Below, piece by piece: positions 60,797 to 64,000 of a DNA stretch of 64,000 bases. The stretch covers positions 1 through 64,000 of the forward strand of contig CAZASK010000006.1 of the NCBI GenBank assembly GCA_964487845.1, in the 5' to 3' direction. Below the pieces are notes generated by a model. That model did not search any database, was not told the DNA's origin, and was given only the letters and a program-made list of their open reading frames with translations. Each line of letters begins with the position of its first letter. Positions within the stretch are counted from its first letter, which is position 1. The position numbers were made by a program, and so were the translations under genes. This stretch comes from CAZASK01 sp964487845 (GTDB lineage: Bacteria > Chlamydiota > Chlamydiia > Chlamydiales > FEN-1388).

Positions 60797-61923
60797 CTCA
60801 GAAGCTCCAGTATGGCTTCTGTAGCGATTGTAGAAGGAAGATTTCCAGCATCTAAAAATGGCGTTATATCTGGTACTGTTTGCATTTCTTGGATCTTTGA
60901 AAAAGCATGTGCAACCATCTGCTCTTTTACGTTATACCCAATGCATTCAGGAAATATCTCTTTATTGAATACAATATTCACAATGCAATAGTAGGGCAAT
61001 TGAAGACGGAAAATATATTTTGCAAAGAGGTAGTTGAGAAGGCTGAGTGAGTAGGTGACAACAGTCGGCACTTGAAAGAGTGCAAGCTCTAATGTCACTG
61101 TCCCTGATTTGGCGATAGCATAGGATGCTTGTTGCATGAGCTCATATCTCTTTTCAAATAGGACAAGTTGGACTGAATCGACCGCTCTTGCAGCTGATCT
61201 CACTATGTTTTCAATGAGTGGGATATGTTCTGTGCGAGCAACAGAAATAGCGACTTTTCCAGAAAAATTGCGTACAGCATCCAGTTGCAGCTTTAAATTG
61301 TGCTTGATTTCAGAGGTTCTACTTCCTGGAAAGAGGGCAACAAGCGGCTCGCTTGTTGCAACATGTTTTTCTTTGGGGATCACCTCTAAGAGAGGATGTC
61401 CGCAAAAAAGGGTTTTTAGAGTGCTTTTTTTACACATCTCAGCTTCAAAGGAAAAAAGAACAAGTAGAAGGTCGTAGTCTCTTTCTAGAGCTTGTAGACG
61501 ATGTTTTTTATACGCCCAGATCGTCGGTGCCACATATTGAACAATTTTTCCTTTATAACCGCTTTTTCGAAGTGACTTGGCAAGTCGAAGAGAAAATGAG
61601 GGTTGATCGATGAGAATGATGCATGCAGGGTTTTGTTGAAGTACTGCTCGTTTCAGAGTATAAAAACAAGAGATCAGCTGAGGAAGCTTGTAGAGAACGG
61701 CTCCGATCCCCATTACTTGAAATGAAGAGAAGGGGACGAGGGGGACAAGACCACTTTTCACCATCGAGTCAGCGCCACAGCCAAAGAACCGAAGAGAGGG
61801 TCTTTTCTTTTTTAGCGCTTCGATAAGGGCAGCGCCGTACAGGCTGGCACTGATTTCTCCTGCGATCACGAAGATATGATCCTCATTGACTGCTGTATGC
61901 TGTTGCCTGTCTTGCCAATTCAT
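60793..61923 (-). CDS. lpxB: lipid-A-disaccharide synthase
   Basis: Joins UDP-2,3-diacylglucosamine and lipid X to the lipid A disaccharide (GT19). IFVIAGEISASLYGAALIEA at the start carries the GExSxxxxxxxL motif; FFGCGADSMVKSGL, QYVAPTIWAYKKHR, and LFPGSRTSEIKHNL are the other hallmarks. It is 376 residues and starts about 8 nt after the pcnB stop, in the pcnB-lpxB order of chlamydiae. It overlaps DUF374 by 4 nt. Confidence 0.95.
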   Translation of the reverse strand: MNWQDRQQHTAVNEDHIFVIAGEISASLYGAALIEALKKKRPSLRFFGCGADSMVKSGLVPLVPFSSFQVMGIGAVLYKLPQLISCFYTLKRAVLQQNPACIILIDQPSFSLRLAKSLRKSGYKGKIVQYVAPTIWAYKKHRLQALERDYDLLLVLFSFEAEMCKKSTLKTLFCGHPLLEVIPKEKHVATSEPLVALFPGSRTSEIKHNLKLQLDAVRNFSGKVAISVARTEHIPLIENIVRSAARAVDSVQLVLFEKRYELMQQASYAIAKSGTVTLELALFQVPTVVTYSLSLLNYLFAKYIFRLQLPYYCIVNIVFNKEIFPECIGYNVKEQMVAHAFSKIQEMQTVPDITPFLDAGNLPSTIATEAILELLR

Positions 61924-61931
61924 AATTGGTA

Positions 61932-63119
61932 CTATGTGGTTTTATGTGCTTTTTTCCAAGATGAATGAAGTTCGTGCAACTCTGTGTCCACCATACTTCG
62001 CAACTCAAAGAAGTCGAGCGCCTGTTGGAATTCATAATGATTTGCAAATCGACTGTGGAATTTTGGATTTCCTTTTAAAGGCTTCAGTCTGAATTGGTTG
62101 ACAAGAAGAGAGTGTGTCTGGGCGAGTAGCTTTTTAGGAAAATGAGCAAAAGATGAGGTGTCGATACCGCGAAGAAGAGACTCTGATAGGCTGATGATGT
62201 CGCCCATGCCAAGTGGATTTTGCCGATCTTGTGACAGGGTTAAAAGCTCTTGTTCAAGTATGGGATATGCTAATGCGGCCAGGAGGCAAACGCGGTCAAG
62301 CGGTTCTGCTCGCGTCGCATGGAGGTGATCAATGGCGCTTAAAAAATCAAAAGCCTGCTTTCCTTGATGGCCATAAAAAAAGTGATGAAAACAAGGGAAG
62401 AGAATGTCTAAAAATCCCGATTCGCCCATAAGTTCAAAAAATCGTTTTGAATAGCGGGTCTCCATCATTCGAAACACTTCTTCCAAGATGCGCTCAGGGG
62501 CACTCTTTACAATTTCTTCTCGGCAGTGGTGCAAAGCCTTAACTGTCTTTGGTTCAATTTCAAAACCGAGCCGTGCTTGAAATTTGAGCAGCCTGATCAT
62601 GCGGACAGGATCTTGCTTAAAACGAGATGATGGCTCACCTATCGTTCGCAATATCTTATGTGCGATATCTTCGCAGCCGCCTACGTAATCGAGGACAGAG
62701 CGCGTGGTAGGATCGTAAAAAAGTGCGTTGACGGTAAAGTCGCGTCTCATCACATCTTCTTCAGCTGAACCCCAACGGTTATCGCGCACAATTAAAGAAG
62801 AGCTATCGAGGTCTCCTGCGGCGCGGAATGTAGACACTTCAAAAATCTTCTTTCCAGCACGGATGTGTGCGAGACGAAAGCGCTTTCCAATAAGGAGGCA
62901 GCGTCTTTGAAAGATACGTTTTATATCTTCGGGCTTGGCAGAGGTGGAAATGTCATAATCTTTGGGTTTTTTCCCCATCATGAGGTCGCGTACAGAGCCG
63001 CCGACTAAGAAGGCATCATGACCCTGTTCCTTTAGATGGAAGATAATCGAAAGAGCATCAGGATCAATCGATTCTTGCTGAATGAGGTGGGTGTCTTCGT
63101 TGTATATTTTTAACTGCAC
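61932..63119 (-). CDS. pcnB: poly(A) polymerase / tRNA nucleotidyltransferase family
   Basis: A 395-residue class II nucleotidyltransferase. The catalytic region is FLVGGSVRDLMMGKKPKDYD (about residue 38) followed by ISTSAKPEDIKRIF, RRDFTVNALFYDP and QDPVRMIRLLKFQARL. Chlamydial homologues are called PcnB (poly(A) polymerase); CCA addition is the alternative, and matters since the tRNA genes here do not encode CCA. It starts with GTG at 63119. It is divergent from glmM, with a 102-nt promoter gap. Confidence 0.9.
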   Translation of the reverse strand: MQLKIYNEDTHLIQQESIDPDALSIIFHLKEQGHDAFLVGGSVRDLMMGKKPKDYDISTSAKPEDIKRIFQRRCLLIGKRFRLAHIRAGKKIFEVSTFRAAGDLDSSSLIVRDNRWGSAEEDVMRRDFTVNALFYDPTTRSVLDYVGGCEDIAHKILRTIGEPSSRFKQDPVRMIRLLKFQARLGFEIEPKTVKALHHCREEIVKSAPERILEEVFRMMETRYSKRFFELMGESGFLDILFPCFHHFFYGHQGKQAFDFLSAIDHLHATRAEPLDRVCLLAALAYPILEQELLTLSQDRQNPLGMGDIISLSESLLRGIDTSSFAHFPKKLLAQTHSLLVNQFRLKPLKGNPKFHSRFANHYEFQQALDFFELRSMVDTELHELHSSWKKAHKTT

Positions 63120-63221
63120 AATCTTTTGCGGAATATCTGTTTCGTCTGCTATTCTAACCTTAGTTTTAGTCTTAAGTCAATAATAACTCTGAAGTGAAAT
63201 AGCGAGACTGTGTCAAATCAC

Positions 63222-64000
63222 ATGAAAGAAAAAAATAAAAAAAGATTATTTGGGACCGACGGGGTAAGAGGAAGAGCGAACACCTTTCCTATGACAGTAG
63301 AGCTTGCATTAGCGCTTGGCCGCGCTGTTGGCAAAATTTTTCGCACGCATGAAGGCAAACACCGTGTGGTAATAGGAAAAGACACCAGGCTGTCTTGTTA
63401 CATGTATGAAAATGCCCTGATTGCGGGTCTTTGCTCGATGGGAGTAGACACCTTGATGCTAGGACCCTTGCCTACACCGGCAGTTGCTTTTATTACAAGA
63501 GCCTATCGCGCGGATGCTGGTATTGTTATTTCGGCGTCACATAATCCATATTATGACAATGGTATTAAATTTTTTTCAGCAGAAGGATTTAAATTGCCAG
63601 ACGCGTGGGAGCAAGAAATGGAAGATCTCATCGCGCAAGGACCCGCCGCCTTTGATCCTTTTTTGCCAAAAGACAATGAAATCGGTAAAAACTCTCGTAT
63701 AAATGATGCAGATGGTCGTTATATAGAGTTTGTAAAGGCAACTTTTCCTCGCAAGCTATCGCTTAAAAATTTGCGTATTGCTCTTGACTGCGCTCATGGA
63801 GCGGGATATCGAGTCGCTCCGCTTGTGTTTCGGGAATTGGATGCTGAAGTGGTGGTATGTGGAAATAATCCTAACGGCTTAAATATCAACGACGGGTGTG
63901 GAGCACTTCACCCAGAGATGGTTCAAAAACAGGTCATTGATTTCAAAGCAGATGTTGGTATTGCACTAGATGGTGACGCCGACCGTGTGATTATGATCGA
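63222..64000 (+). CDS. glmM: phosphoglucosamine mutase GlmM, 5' part
   Basis: Interconverts glucosamine-6-phosphate and glucosamine-1-phosphate, for UDP-GlcNAc and thus lipid A and peptidoglycan. The frame runs off the window at 64000 after 259 codons. RLFGTDGVRGRANTFPM, the phosphoserine loop VISASHNPYYDNGIKFF (Ser about residue 106), and the metal site DGDADRV at the edge are all visible. The ATG at 63222 has no clear ribosome site; an in-frame GTG at 63210 is an alternative. Confidence 0.95.
   Translation, partial: MKEKNKKRLFGTDGVRGRANTFPMTVELALALGRAVGKIFRTHEGKHRVVIGKDTRLSCYMYENALIAGLCSMGVDTLMLGPLPTPAVAFITRAYRADAGIVISASHNPYYDNGIKFFSAEGFKLPDAWEQEMEDLIAQGPAAFDPFLPKDNEIGKNSRINDADGRYIEFVKATFPRKLSLKNLRIALDCAHGAGYRVAPLVFRELDAEVVVCGNNPNGLNINDGCGALHPEMVQKQVIDFKADVGIALDGDADRVIMI

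Overview
The window reads as chromosome from a member of the Chlamydiae, most likely an environmental (non-Chlamydiaceae) lineage. The best evidence is gene content and order. One block runs prfB, a SWIB-domain protein, a YaeI-type phosphoesterase, truA and a HAD phosphatase; a second has plsB, RNase G, rpmF and plsX; a third has pcnB and lpxB. From memory these match the Chlamydia trachomatis CT459-CT464, CT807-CT811 and CT410-CT411 neighbourhoods. Ankyrin proteins, a eukaryote-like Ser/Thr kinase, small proteins with two close hydrophobic helices (Inc-like) and plant-plastid-like enzymes fit the same assignment. Genes absent from the pathogenic chlamydiae (pabB/pabC, AbiE, RecQ with an extra domain, MGMT, a bioB fragment) argue for an amoeba- or protist-associated relative. 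Species is not claimed.

Layout. 1-5100: a bioB fragment that loses its frame at the window edge, a winged-helix/DUF6314 protein, an exported HAD phosphatase, a pentapeptide protein, an unknown membrane protein and an MFS transporter. 5100-11460: a large ankyrin protein, then a tight five-gene run (serine beta-lactamase-like lipoprotein, MGMT, YfiH/PgeF, exported HAD phosphatase, HIT protein) with overlapping starts and stops. 11478-13308: a tandem family of three small Inc-like paralogues plus a decayed fourth copy. 13587-24583: dicarboxylate-type symporter, RecQ with a phosphoribosyltransferase-like tail, S9 peptidase, a (TA)19 tract in front of a frameshifted unknown gene, Nudix, OmpW-like porin, ABC exporter and a lipoprotein. 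24700-26190: a graveyard beside a CAT-anticodon tRNA, with remnants of a phage terminase and an IS1-type transposase. 26274-35079: redox and transport genes, a MEMO-like protein, a kinase, a BPL_N protein, a Na+/solute symporter, an ankyrin protein and an alpha/beta hydrolase with a PDZ domain.

35148-37311: an AbiE toxin-antitoxin locus with two operator-like sites, an intact antitoxin and a broken toxin, next to tRNA-Leu. 37379-45942: M15-like lipoprotein, HAD, truA, phosphoesterase, SWIB, an exported homologue of plant plastid UGP3, an Inc-like protein, prfB with its programmed +1 frameshift, and a GNAT acetyltransferase. 46017-48814: two unknown proteins (one made of 30-residue helical repeats) and a SprT-like metalloprotein. 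48820-53380: yebC, pabB, pabC, a 165-nt near-perfect palindrome, and an archaeal/eukaryal-type prolyl-tRNA synthetase. 53387-64000: core envelope and lipid genes (plsB, rng, tyrP-like, rpmF, plsX, a DUF374 acyltransferase, lpxB), pcnB and the 5' part of glmM.

Functional themes are phospholipid and lipid A synthesis (plsB, plsX, DUF374, lpxB, glmM), uptake of host metabolites (MFS, symporters, TyrP-like), host interaction (ankyrins, kinase, Inc-like proteins), and decayed defence or mobile DNA clustered next to tRNA genes.
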